DNA of 45,000 nucleotides from the NCBI GenBank assembly GCA_001586965.3, contig LUCW03000248.1:1-45000 (forward strand). The letters run 5' to 3'. This stretch comes from Sphaeroforma sirkka. Taxonomy: Eukaryota; Opisthokonta; Ichthyosporea; Ichthyophonida. Of the stretch, positions 17,783-27,061 are shown piece by piece. The position numbers and the translations under genes are program-made. Numbering within the stretch: the first letter of the stretch is position 1; each line of letters begins with the position of its first letter. A model generated the notes under the pieces. It was not told the origin of the DNA and searched no databases. It saw only the letters and a list, made by a program, of their open reading frames with translations.

Positions 17783-18692
17783 GTCCAGCCTGCAGTAGAA
17801 GAACCCGGGCCATCTCGATCAGGGTTCGATGCGCACGCTCACATCTTCCATTATGCTCAGGAGTACGTGCTGCCGTCAAACTCTGCTTTATGCCTCTTGC
17901 TGATAGCATAGACTTCCAAGTCTCGTTGACAAACTCGCCCCCTCTATCACTATGAGCCTTCTTCGGGAATCGCTTCAACACTGCAAATTCAGTGTCCAGC
18001 AAGTGACGCATTGCAGCAGTCGCATCACTCTTTTGCTTCAGGCCCAAACACCAGTAGTGGTCCGTTGCATCGTCAAGAACCTGGAGACCGAATTGTTTTC
18101 CAGTGAGTGACGGTGTCTTCGAGGTCTCGAAGATATCTACGTACAGCTTCGATCCCGGAACTTCTAGAACCACAGATTTACGTTTACCCTTCGACCCGAC
18201 CAACTTGCGAGTAATTCTGGCCCGCGTCATCTTGCCCTGCACGCAAGCTCTACAGAAGGGAAGCTTCTCACCCCAACGTCTGGCAACTTTCTCCATTCCT
18301 GCGCAAACCATTGTCTCTTTCATCAGTTCCAAGCTTACATGGCCAAGTCTATGATGCCACATGAGCATATCTGCTTCACCATCATCGGATGCCACAAGGG
18401 CCTTATCTTCATCGATAATCTTTGTACCCGAATGTGCTCGGTTGACGGGCGACTTCAGATCCTTCAGGGAAACGATGTATAGCCCTTGTCTAACCGTTGC
18501 TTTCACCAAACCACCCTGCGGATCAAATAATGTGCAGTCGTTCTTCTCGCACATCGCCTTCCAGCCGTTCTTAACAAGCTGTCGTACGGATAAAAGTTGA
18601 ACACCCGCCTTAGGAATGAGAAGAGCTAAACCAGTCTCAGGACACAGCCGCGCAACTCTCCTCACCATCTGCATGCAGTTTAGTGTTGCCAA
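17783..18692 (-). pseudogene. copA protease C-terminus and integrase N-terminal half, right arm
   Basis: The 304-residue frame reads CPETGLALLIPKAGVQLLSV. It then has the complete HHCC zinc domain (WHHRLGHVSLE to FCRACVQGK), the core motifs YVDIFE and HSDRGGEFVNETW, and RTPEHNGRCERAHRT with 35 residues between Asp and Glu. It is cut at 17783 just after LLLQAG. The upstream frame break near 18655 separates it from protease and gag. Confidence 0.9.
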
Positions 18693-19969
18693 GCCCGGTC
18701 AATCGCTTGTTAGAGGGTCTCACTGCAGACAGAGCATCCTCCAATACAACAACATGCTTGCTGGCACCTGTGTCAACCACAAGCTCGTTAGCAGATAAGA
18801 CCAGATCACCCACGCCCAGCAATGCAAACGCCGAATGTTCGCTGATTGTGTTATCCAATTCAGCTTCAGCGATTGAGGTGACGGATCCATCCACAAGTAG
18901 ATCATCCTCGGCAAAGGTGTCATCATCATCGTCGAGTGTAGTACAGTTATCTTCATCTGTAGCTGAGATAAAGCCACCCTGAACTTCATAATCCGATGAA
19001 AAACCTCCAGATAGCAACCCGGGTGGAGCATCCAATTCATCATCAAATTTGCTCTCGGCATCGGAAGAATCAGAATCGGTGGAATCACACATCAAGGCCG
19101 GCATACCATCATCACTGTCGGAATCTCCGTCATCACCGATCGCCATCAATCCAAATCCGAAATAGCCATTGTCATCATCATTCTCATCGTCGAGATCTGG
19201 GCAGTCTCGTTTGATATGCCCTGGTTTCTTGCAATTCAAACACGCCATCTTACCACGACAATTGGCCCGAGTATGCGGGCTTAAGGCACTTGAAACAAGT
19301 AAGCTCCCGGCCATCTCTACTACCAAAGTCACCTCTTGGTCAGTCGAAACCACCTCCTCGTCGACCCTTCTGGGCTTGGTGGTTACCCTTGTGATATCGT
19401 CCATTAGCATAAAGATCGATATCTTCCTCGTCCTTGTCATCATCGTAGACACCGAGTCCAGTCTCAAACACAATGGCGGCTTCCTTCACTTGCTCATAGC
19501 TGAATCGATTTCCGTTTGCAAACTTCGCATTCAAGTCAATCTTCAGCGGCGCAAACTGACGTGGAAGGCCCTTCATGAAGGATATGCGTTTCCGAATGTT
19601 AGTCAACTCATCCCCCTGACCTGCAAGCTGGCCAAATAGAATCTCACATCGGTCGGCGAGTTCAGCAACATTTTCTCCATCGTTCATCTTCATCCTATCT
19701 AACTTCTGAGTCAACGCGTCCAGATTGGCCTCCGTCTGGCGGTTCATTGCGGTAGCGATCTGGGCCAAGGCAACTGCAGGGTTATCAGTGTTACGGACGT
19801 ATCCAAGACAACAGTCTTCAACGCTCTGGACAATCATGGAGTAGGCAATCTCCCTCTCACGGTCTGTAGCGGCATTGAAGACGGCCTTTTCCTTCAGCTT
19901 AGCTTCCATCTTCAACTTCCAGTTCGGGTAGCCGGTGGCATCCTTCAGTTTGGGCTCCACGTACTTCAT
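18637..19969 (-). pseudogene. copA Gag and protease, right arm
   Basis: Gag is open from the ATG at 19969 (MKYVEPKLKDATGYPNWKLK) for about 209 residues. It shifts around 19340 before the knuckles and continues in the frame 19473-18637. That frame has CLNCKKPGHIKRDC, the acidic stretch (DSDSDDGMPALMCDSTDSDS) and LVVDTGASKHVV. This is the best preserved gag in the window. It breaks near 18655 where one base changes the ELRGCPETG segment. Confidence 0.88.
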
Positions 19970-20027
19970 CCTCTCGGTTTGGTGATCAGTGGTCTCTCTC
20001 TCTCTCTCAAATCAGCGCTCTCTAGCT

Positions 20028-20481
20028 TGTGAATTTTTCAACTCTGTGAAAGTCTCTTTATTTACTTTTGTATTCCGTATTTATACTATTTTTCGTCAAA
20101 ATTGAACGGCCCTTTCGGCTCGAAAATTTCCTTTGCCAAAGAAATTCCCAACGGACGTGCGCGATCTATTTTAGATTCCATCTCTAAAAAAATACAAACA
20201 CAATTTCTTCAAATACACTTAAACTTCCAAGACTCATAACTCAATGAATATTCACTCAAACAACTTGAATAAGGTGTCATATGAAAGGAAACCCATTTCC
20301 TATGAAATGACACCTGTAACAAAATTATACATTTAATAGGTCAAACACAATCGGCCTACGAAATACATTCGTAAACACAACATACAAAAAACATCGTTAG
20401 ATAATCGGTTCCTCGATGGACTAGGTCTGAGTCCAACACTTAAAGCATCATTCACCTTTGACAATATGATTTTTTTCTACA
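20028..20481 (-). repeat. copA LTR shared by two minus-strand elements
   Basis: It has TG..CA ends and is 454 bp. On its right is a PPT and Pol C-terminus, on its left a leader and Gag start, so it is at once the 3' LTR of one element and the 5' LTR of the next. The left junction lacks the PBS, as at 14604. Confidence 0.92.
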
Positions 20482-20540
20482 CTCCCCATGGACGCAAGAC
20501 ATAGTCATCGGACATCATTCGATATGTATCTCCCCACAAA

Positions 20541-21308
20541 CTAGCCACAACGACAAAGAGATGTAGACACGACAGCACATCGGTAGCAGCGGCGTTTCAT
20601 CATATGACTTCGGTGCTTCACGAAAGCAACCTTTGGCAATGCCTTGGTCAAGGTATCAGCAACCATCAACTCAGACCGGCAGTCCTCCAATGAGATGATC
20701 TTCTTTGCGCATAACTCTCGCACATAATGATATTTGATATCAATATGCTTACTGCGCTTAGATTGATCAGAGGCTCGTCCTAGCTCAGATAGCAAATTCA
20801 AAGCAGTTTTTACGTCACGGCAAGACTCTGCAAGACTGACATACTCTGCCTCAGAAGTACTTAGGGTGACAAGTGTCTGACGGCGCGCCCCCCAGTAGAC
20901 TGGGGCATTTGTGATGAATACCAGATAGCCAGAACGAGATCGCTTGTCTTTCTCGCCCCCATAGCTTGCATCGGCATACGCACAAAGTTTCAAGTCGTTC
21001 CCGGCTTCATAGAAGATTCCCCAGTGTTTGGTAGCATCCAAGTATCCGCACAGATTTCTTGCGGCAGCCTCTCTCGCCTTAGTCGGCTGGTCAAGGTATC
21101 GGCTCAGTGAACTTGTCGCAAAAGCAATATCAGGACGCGTACCCACAGCTGCAAACATAAGGGAACCTATGATACCACGGTAGTCTGAATCCTGCACCAA
21201 TGTACCAGGCCGATTCACGTCGAAAGATGTACTCATAGATGTACTGACCCTTTTCAATGGTCCATACTTCTGCGCTAGCTTCTCAATATATGCCGGCTGC
21301 GAGATGAA
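20541..21308 (-). CDS. copA Pol 3' end (RT thumb, RNase H)
   Basis: This 238-residue frame runs from YRGIIGSLMFAAVGTRPDIA through AYADASYGGEKDKRSRSGYL, LSTSEAEYVSLAE and KHIDIKYHYVRE to the common C-terminus. The segment around the RNase H EDNQ Asp is missing: SELGRASDQS runs straight into KRSKHID, so RNase H would be inactive. Upstream it meets the 20-bp LTR stub instead of the RT palm. Confidence 0.88.
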   Translation of the reverse strand, partial: FISQPAYIEKLAQKYGPLKRVSTSMSTSFDVNRPGTLVQDSDYRGIIGSLMFAAVGTRPDIAFATSSLSRYLDQPTKAREAAARNLCGYLDATKHWGIFYEAGNDLKLCAYADASYGGEKDKRSRSGYLVFITNAPVYWGARRQTLVTLSTSEAEYVSLAESCRDVKTALNLLSELGRASDQSKRSKHIDIKYHYVRELCAKKIISLEDCRSELMVADTLTKALPKVAFVKHRSHMMKRRCYRCAVVSTSLCRCG

Positions 21309-21328
21309 GACAATATGATTTTTCTACA
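21309..21328 (-). repeat. 20-bp copA LTR terminus replacing the RT catalytic region
   Basis: In element sense the 20 bases are the exact LTR 5' end, TGTAGAAAAATCATATTGTC. They lie between the RT segments SLTDSCLFIRKNC and SQPAYIEK. The roughly 240 bp that encode YVDD in the other copies are absent. Confidence 0.85.
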
Positions 21329-23624
21329 AGCAGTTCTTCCGAATAAAGAGACAAGAGTCCGTAAGACTTGGCCGGAATCCAACATCATTAACGAGGAAAT
21401 CTCTGAAGCGCACAAACCAACATAATCCGGCTTGCTTGAGTCCATAGATACTCTTCTTCAGCTCGCAAATAGCACCCTCCTTAATCAACTGGTGATCCTC
21501 ATCACTTAGTAAATCACCAACTATTTCAACGAAACCAGTGGGGATCTCCGAGCAGACGTACTCTTCCAAATTACCATGCAAAAATGCAGTTTTGACATCG
21601 AACTGCAATACATCCAAGTTCTCAGATGCAGCGATAGCCAAACATGCACGCACAGTCTCTTTTGTGACTACTGGTGACGATGTCTCCACATAATCTCGAC
21701 CATACTGTTGTGCAAATCCCTTCGCACATAGGCGGGCTTTATGTCGTATCACTGCGCCGCTTTCATCACGCTTGAGAGTGAGAACCCACTTGAGTCCCAG
21801 AGGCTTTGTCCGGGCCTTGCAGCGCTGCTGAATTTTCCAAACCTTCATCTTCAGCATTGAATGTAGCTCGTCTCTCATGGCTGCGCGGAAGTGCTTCTCA
21901 TCAGCAGACCCAGTCAAGTCTTTGAAGGACAATTCATCATCGGCCAGAAATCCAAAGTTAGATTCTTCATGATCTCGTTTACGATCTCGTCGAAGTTTCA
22001 AAGTTTGTCGAGGTGGGGTTCCACTTGATTGACGTTCACGTTTTCTCTCCGAGTCCAAGTCCGTACGAGCCTTAGAGCTGATCCGCGGGGACATCATGTC
22101 ATTGGCTCGGTCGCGTGTACGATGTACGCGGGTTTTCAATCGCCTGCCACCTCTCGTAGGTGTCTGCTTACCAGGCAAATCACGTTTCTGGTGATTGAGT
22201 GGGCGGCGAGCATAACCAGGATGCTCACCGGGTCCTGATTCATCACCTCCATCAGTAGATGATTCATCCATAGTGACATCATCGTCGGCGGCATCATCCA
22301 TGGGACCATCTCCATCACTATCCGTATCTGATTCTGACGCTGAAGTATCCTTGTTGCCATCACTTGCTCCTACTTCATCGTCAATACTATCATCGTCACC
22401 CTCGGAATTATTGACTTTGACCCTTTCAACGTGACTGGCAATCGTGGGCTCAAGGCGATAATCTCGACTATTCAAAACACGCTTTGTCTCTAGGTTGTAA
22501 ATTCGCATACTGCCGCCAACAGTATTAAGGCTAGGACCTAGTAAAATACCTTCCTGACCCTTCTTGCCGAATTTCTTGTTATGTTCTTCGGTCAAGAAAT
22601 ATACTTTCGCACCGAAAGGAATTGTTGTCTGCGACAAATCAGGTTTAACTCCTGACCATAGTTCCGCCCGCGACTTAGCACCACCTCGTTGTGGCATTAC
22701 GTTGATCAACCAACAAGCATAGGTAACCGCTTCAAGCCAAAACTCATCGCCCAGTCTAGCCTGCAGTAGAAGAACCCGGGCCATCTCGATTAGGGTTCGA
22801 TGTGCACGCTCACATCTTACATTATGTTCAGGAGTACGTGCTGCCGTCAAACTCTGCTTTATGCCTCTTGCTGATAGCATAGACTTCCAAGTCTCGTTGA
22901 CAAACTCGCCCCCTCTATCACTATGAGCCTTCTTCGGGAATCGCTTCAACACTGCAAATTCAGTGTCCAGCAAGTGACGCATTGCAGCAGTCGCATCACT
23001 CTTGTGCTTCAGGCCCAAACACCAGTAGTGGTCCGTTGCATCGTCAAGAACCTGGAGACCGAATTGTTTTCCAGTGAGTGACGGTGTCTTCGAGGTCTCG
23101 AAGATATCTACGTACAGCTTCGATCCCGGAACTTCTAGAACCACAGATTTACGTTTACCCTTCGACCGGACCAACTTGCGAGTAATTCTGGCCCGTGTCA
23201 ACTTGCCTTGCACGCAAGCTCTACAGAAGGGAAGCTTCTCACCCCAACGTCTGGTAACTTTCTCCATTCCTGCGCAAACCATTGTCTCTTTCATCAGTTC
23301 CAAGCTTACATGGCCAAGTCTATGATGCCACATGAGCATATCTGCTTCACCATCATCGAATGCCACAAGGGCCTTATCTTCATCGATAATCTTTGTACCC
23401 GAATGTGCTCGGTTGACGGGCGACTTCAGATCCTTCAGGGAAACGATGTATAGCCCTTGTCTAACCGTTGCTTTCACCAAACCACCCTGCGGATCAAATA
23501 ATGTGCAGTCGTTCTTCTCGCACGTCGCCTTCCAGCCGTTCTTAACAAGCTGTCGTACGGATAAAAGTTGAACACCCGCCTTAGGAATGAGAAGAGCTAA
23601 ACCAGTCTCAGGACAGCCGCGCAA
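21324..23624 (-). CDS. copA Pol: protease end, integrase, RT N-terminal part
   Basis: At 766 codons this is the longest open frame in the window. Domains in order are the protease C-terminus (GLALLIPKAGVQLLSVRQLV) and the integrase HHCC domain (WHHRLGHVSLE to FCRACVQGK). The integrase core follows, with YVDIFE, HSDRGGEF and CERAHRT in correct D(35)E spacing, then the acidic and basic linkers. RT begins RTKPLGLKWVLTLKRDESG and continues through LQFDVKTAFLHGN to KSIYGLKQAGLCWF. The 5' end is cut by an LTR in opposite orientation at 23625 and the 3' end by the LTR stub, so Gag, the DTGA site and YVDD are missing. Confidence 0.92.
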   Translation of the reverse strand: MRGCPETGLALLIPKAGVQLLSVRQLVKNGWKATCEKNDCTLFDPQGGLVKATVRQGLYIVSLKDLKSPVNRAHSGTKIIDEDKALVAFDDGEADMLMWHHRLGHVSLELMKETMVCAGMEKVTRRWGEKLPFCRACVQGKLTRARITRKLVRSKGKRKSVVLEVPGSKLYVDIFETSKTPSLTGKQFGLQVLDDATDHYWCLGLKHKSDATAAMRHLLDTEFAVLKRFPKKAHSDRGGEFVNETWKSMLSARGIKQSLTAARTPEHNVRCERAHRTLIEMARVLLLQARLGDEFWLEAVTYACWLINVMPQRGGAKSRAELWSGVKPDLSQTTIPFGAKVYFLTEEHNKKFGKKGQEGILLGPSLNTVGGSMRIYNLETKRVLNSRDYRLEPTIASHVERVKVNNSEGDDDSIDDEVGASDGNKDTSASESDTDSDGDGPMDDAADDDVTMDESSTDGGDESGPGEHPGYARRPLNHQKRDLPGKQTPTRGGRRLKTRVHRTRDRANDMMSPRISSKARTDLDSERKRERQSSGTPPRQTLKLRRDRKRDHEESNFGFLADDELSFKDLTGSADEKHFRAAMRDELHSMLKMKVWKIQQRCKARTKPLGLKWVLTLKRDESGAVIRHKARLCAKGFAQQYGRDYVETSSPVVTKETVRACLAIAASENLDVLQFDVKTAFLHGNLEEYVCSEIPTGFVEIVGDLLSDEDHQLIKEGAICELKKSIYGLKQAGLCWFVRFRDFLVNDVGFRPSLTDSCLFIRKNCL

Positions 23625-24072
23625 TGTAGAAAAATCATATTGTCAAAGGTGAATGATGTTTAAGTGTTGGACTCAGACCTAGTCCATCGAGGAACCACTT
23701 ATCTAAGTATGTTTTTGTATGTTGTGTACGAATGTGTTTCGTAGGCCGATTGTGTTTGACCTATTAAATGTGTAATTTTGTTACAGGTGTCATTTGATAG
23801 GAAATGCTTTTTCCTTTCATATGACACCTTATTCAAGTTGTTTGAGTGAATATTCATTGAGTTATGAGTCTTAGACGTCTAAGTGTATTTGAAGAAATTG
23901 TGTTTGTATTTTTAGAGATGGAATCTAAAAATAGACCGCGCACGTCCGTTGGAATTTCTTTGGCAAAGGAAATTTTCGAGCCGAAAGGGCCGTTCAATTT
24001 TGACGAAAAATAGTATAAATACAGAGTACAAAAGGAAATAAAGAGCACTTTCACAGAGTTAAAAAATTCACA
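23625..24072 (+). repeat. copA LTR, plus orientation, between copA and copB
   Basis: TGTAGAAAAATC to TTCACA, 448 bp. Its left end joins copA protease coding sequence (...CCGCGCAA) and its right end joins copB RNase H coding sequence (GCCTCTGC...). No matching 5-bp duplication flanks it. Confidence 0.92.
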
Positions 24073-25345
24073 GCCTCTGCTGCAGACGTTGATATTTATC
24101 GTTGTAAGTTTGTTCCCCACGTGAGTGGTATACCTGCTATAATGCTCACTCGCCCGGTGGTGGATTGTCTTGTTGCGTCATCGCTAGCAAAGCTACTGTC
24201 TGTACTCAGATGGGGAATACATGGTTCTTTGTTCGTGTATTCGAGTCCGAAATCCTGAATACCAGCGAGATACTTCAAACAGCGCTTGGCACCTCTGAAG
24301 TGGTGGTACTGAGGTGCTATAAGATAGCGACTTAGAATCAAAACTGCAAAGCATTTATCCACTCGTGTTTGATCTACAAGGTATCGTAGCTGACTCACTA
24401 GTTTGTTGTATTGTGTGATTGTTGGGACGTCTGAGCTTGCCGCCTTTTTCGGGGATATGCATGTTTGTCTGTTACTTCATAGTCCGATTCTATAATTGGC
24501 ACACATGCTAGTTTACAGTCTATCAACCCCCATTCCTGCAATATTATTAATGGAGGCGTACTCTTCCAGGGTGTATTTCCATCTGGCACTTGAGAAACTG
24601 CCCATATCAACAGTGTTCCATTCGCCTTTCATTGCGTCAGCTAGTTTCTGTCCGTCGGTCTTACTCTGGCATACTGTAATTTTGTCATCTACGTGTACAG
24701 TAATGAAACAAGGTCTACTGTGTGTTTGTTTGATGAACAGTGCTCTATCCGATTGTGCTTATTTATAAATGTGCTGTATAGCAAATCGATGGATAGCTTT
24801 AAACCAGTAGTGTCCGCTAAGTGGTAGACCGTATACGCAACGGTCAACTCGACATACAACTTTTGTGTCTCCTTGCTTGTGCCTGTCGTATAGTTTTCAC
24901 TGAGACGGGTCCAATAGATATTCGATGAGATCGTATATTTGCGGCACTCGCATGTAGCTAGGGGTATCCAGTTCTTGAGTGAGGTAGGCCGAGGGTGTAT
25001 CGTATTGTCGAATGTCCATGTCATAGTGTGCCATTAGAGCTAGACAGATTTGAGTGTTTCCTTGGCTACTACTGGGGCATAGCTTTCTTCGTAATTAACT
25101 CCCTGTTTTGCATTGAATGCTGCTACGTTCAGACGTGATTTGAGTCGTGTGACTTGTCCTGGTTCATCCGTTTTTACCTTGAAGACCCATCGAGGGGGCA
25201 ATAATGATTTCTCTCGCGGTTTGTTGTCAGCCAGAATGAATGCCTTACGCTGTATCACCAAGCTCTCCATCCCCGAACGTGCTGATTCCTCCCAATCGGT
25301 TGCGTTTGGCATCTCATATATACCTTTGTATGTTTTCGGTTCCAT
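24073..25345 (-). pseudogene. copB reverse transcriptase and RNase H, broken
   Basis: RT starts around 25200 with PPRWVFKVKTDEPGQVTRLK and NYEESYAPVVAKETLKS, then stops at 25040. Downstream, in other frames, comes TVHVDDKITVCQ at 24680-24720 (HVDD in place of YVDD). SQLRYLVDQTRVDKCFAVLI, RGAKRCLKYLAGIQDFGLEY and STDSSFASDDATRQSTTGRV (RNase H) follow, ending in ISTSAAEA at the LTR. At least four shifts or stops lie between them. Confidence 0.83.
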
Positions 25346-25792
25346 TGCTGCAGTTGCTGAATTGACAGTGTGCGTATTGCTGGAAGTTCGTCTCTATGAC
25401 GGCTATCGTGATACCAGTCGACATTATTATCATCTATCGCGAGGTCCCGTAGTTCTCGAGTGACTTGGCGACCTTCTGCCGTTCTTCTAGCTATGATTGC
25501 TTCGAGATCATGTTGTGTTTTGGTAGTCACTGCAGCAGCCTCCGACTCGACGGTATGTACTTCGCTCTCAGTAGGTTGTGTTGACGATGAAGTTATCTGT
25601 AGTTGTTCTGGGTTGCTTAAATTGTGCGTCACAGTTGGCTGGGCTTGTTGGCTAAGCATATCTTCCGTTGTCGATGTTGTCCTTGCGTCTGTTTGGAAAT
25701 CGCCATTCTCGATTTGGAGGAATGTACTACTGTTCGTAGTGTCAGGTGGTGCGATAGCGGTTGTACATTTGTTGTCTTCCCAGACAAAGAAT
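25255..25792 (-). pseudogene. copB linker between integrase and RT
   Basis: This is a Gln/Thr/Ser/Glu-rich frame (LSNPEQLQITSSSTQPTESE) leading into QPIGRNQHVRGW. It lies where copia elements have a variable linker between integrase and RT. No domain is visible. Confidence 0.55.
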
Positions 25793-26575
25793 TCATCTTC
25801 GAATATATAGACGTCTCGGCTTTGTATTATACGTTGTCAGTGGTGAGTATATACGATACGAGTCTGGTGTTGTGTCCAAGGGTTGCGCAAGAAGAATGCC
25901 ATCCTGTGCTATGTCGTCGAGTTTGCCGTCTGGAACATGGTTCTTGTATGCGATGTGACACCCGAATGTTCTGAACATATTTATCGGAAATACGTATCCT
26001 GAAAAATTCTCGTATGGGGATGAGCTCTTCTCGTTGAGGGGTATAGCATTGTATATGTTGGTTGTTTGAATCAGTGATTCAGCCCACATTGTAGTCGGTA
26101 GACGTGCATACTTCAGTTCTGCAAGCATTCTAGGGACCAGTGTACCATGGAGTCTCTCTACCTTGCCATGGTATTGTGGTGTGGCCGTAGGTGCGTACCT
26201 CGAGCAGTATCCCAAATACGTAAGCATGCGCCTCGTCACGTTTGCTGTAAACTGTGAGCCTCGATTCATTTGTATGCACCGAACTCGGCGACGACTTAAG
26301 ATGTACCATTCACCAAATGTGTGTAACATAGTATCTAAAATTGTTGTCGCTTTCAGATCGCGGATCGGATACTCTTTGGCCATACTAGAAAAATCGTCTA
26401 TGATTGATACAGAGTGGGTATTGGATCCTATTGACGTTACGAACGGTCCTATTATGTCCACGAAGACTAACTCGAGAGGTTCTGTAGTAGTTTCGTGCCG
26501 TCGTTCCTTGTTTGTATTCTTGTTCTTCTTCTTAGCAATAGAGCATGCTTTTGGAGGATAATGAGGTTGCACCAT
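25793..26575 (-). CDS. copB integrase
   Basis: The 260-residue frame has LELVFVDIIGPFVTSIGSN (first catalytic Asp) and SIIDDFSSMAKEYPIR. CIQMNRGSQFTANVTRRMLT follows, where the second Asp of the usual S-D-x-G is Asn. APTATPQYHGKVERLHGTL carries the Glu, then LPTTMWAESLIQTTNIYNAI. With the second Asp lost the enzyme should be inactive. The zinc domain belongs to the frames upstream, where I see CSIAKKKNKN but no complete HHCC. GC and decay match the rest of copB. Confidence 0.85.
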   Translation of the reverse strand: MVQPHYPPKACSIAKKKNKNTNKERRHETTTEPLELVFVDIIGPFVTSIGSNTHSVSIIDDFSSMAKEYPIRDLKATTILDTMLHTFGEWYILSRRRVRCIQMNRGSQFTANVTRRMLTYLGYCSRYAPTATPQYHGKVERLHGTLVPRMLAELKYARLPTTMWAESLIQTTNIYNAIPLNEKSSSPYENFSGYVFPINMFRTFGCHIAYKNHVPDGKLDDIAQDGILLAQPLDTTPDSYRIYSPLTTYNTKPRRLYIRR

Positions 26576-26974
26576 TTCCAGTGATAAGGGAGTTTGGAGA
26601 GAACACCTTCATGAGCTTGGTCGGATAGCATCTGTTCGAGTTAATTGGATACCGTGCTCCGGAATTCCGCATAAACAAAAGATCTACACAATACCCACTA
26701 CACCGAAAATATAACTTCTTGCCGATATATATCCACGTATATGTATAGCCGAGTGGTCGATCCATCTGCTCGAGCATCACTGCTTATCCATGGTACCATA
26801 CCCTCCTGACTCTTCTCCATTCATGCACTTATTCAGAAACTTCGGATTCAATACCACTGTGGCCTCCAGCACTACATTTGAACTGACCTCCTTGTTGTCG
26901 ACTGTAGGGTTAATTGTGGAGAATGCTATCTGTCTGTTTGCAGGTAGCTGGACATCAGATACTTGTGCTGACAT
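26532..26974 (-). pseudogene. copB protease/pre-integrase region
   Basis: Short frames read SSNVVLEATVVLNPKFLNKC and GYTYTWIYIGKKLYFRCSGY. By position this is the protease and the start of the integrase zinc domain; the protease D[ST]G motif is not seen. Bases 26551-26885 recur nearly unchanged at 28646-28980. Confidence 0.55.
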
Positions 26975-27061
26975 AGCTTTGTCTTGTCTGCCTTCCTGAG
27001 ATTGGCATCGATTGCTCTAGGATCTGTATGCTCTGTTAATGTCTTGTGCTCGTTGGGTATC

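Larger units (their letters stand above)
11621..24072. mobile_element. Rearranged cluster of copA Ty1/copia elements
   Basis: The cluster holds four full LTRs (11621, 14152, 20028, 23625) and a 20-bp LTR stub (21309). Orientations along the plus axis are minus (11621-13555), plus (13561-17782), minus (17783-23624), plus (LTR at 23625-24072). The plus block and the adjoining minus block form a 3.2-3.3 kb inverted repeat around a 926-bp spacer. Two minus elements share the LTR at 20028. The outer flanks (GCAGC left, GCCTC right) do not match, so this was not one simple insertion. Confidence 0.85.

Noticed and set aside
11616-24077. Whole copA cluster as one insertion with target duplication
   Set aside because: Flanking pentamers GCAGC and GCCTC differ, and the flanks belong to unrelated sequences.
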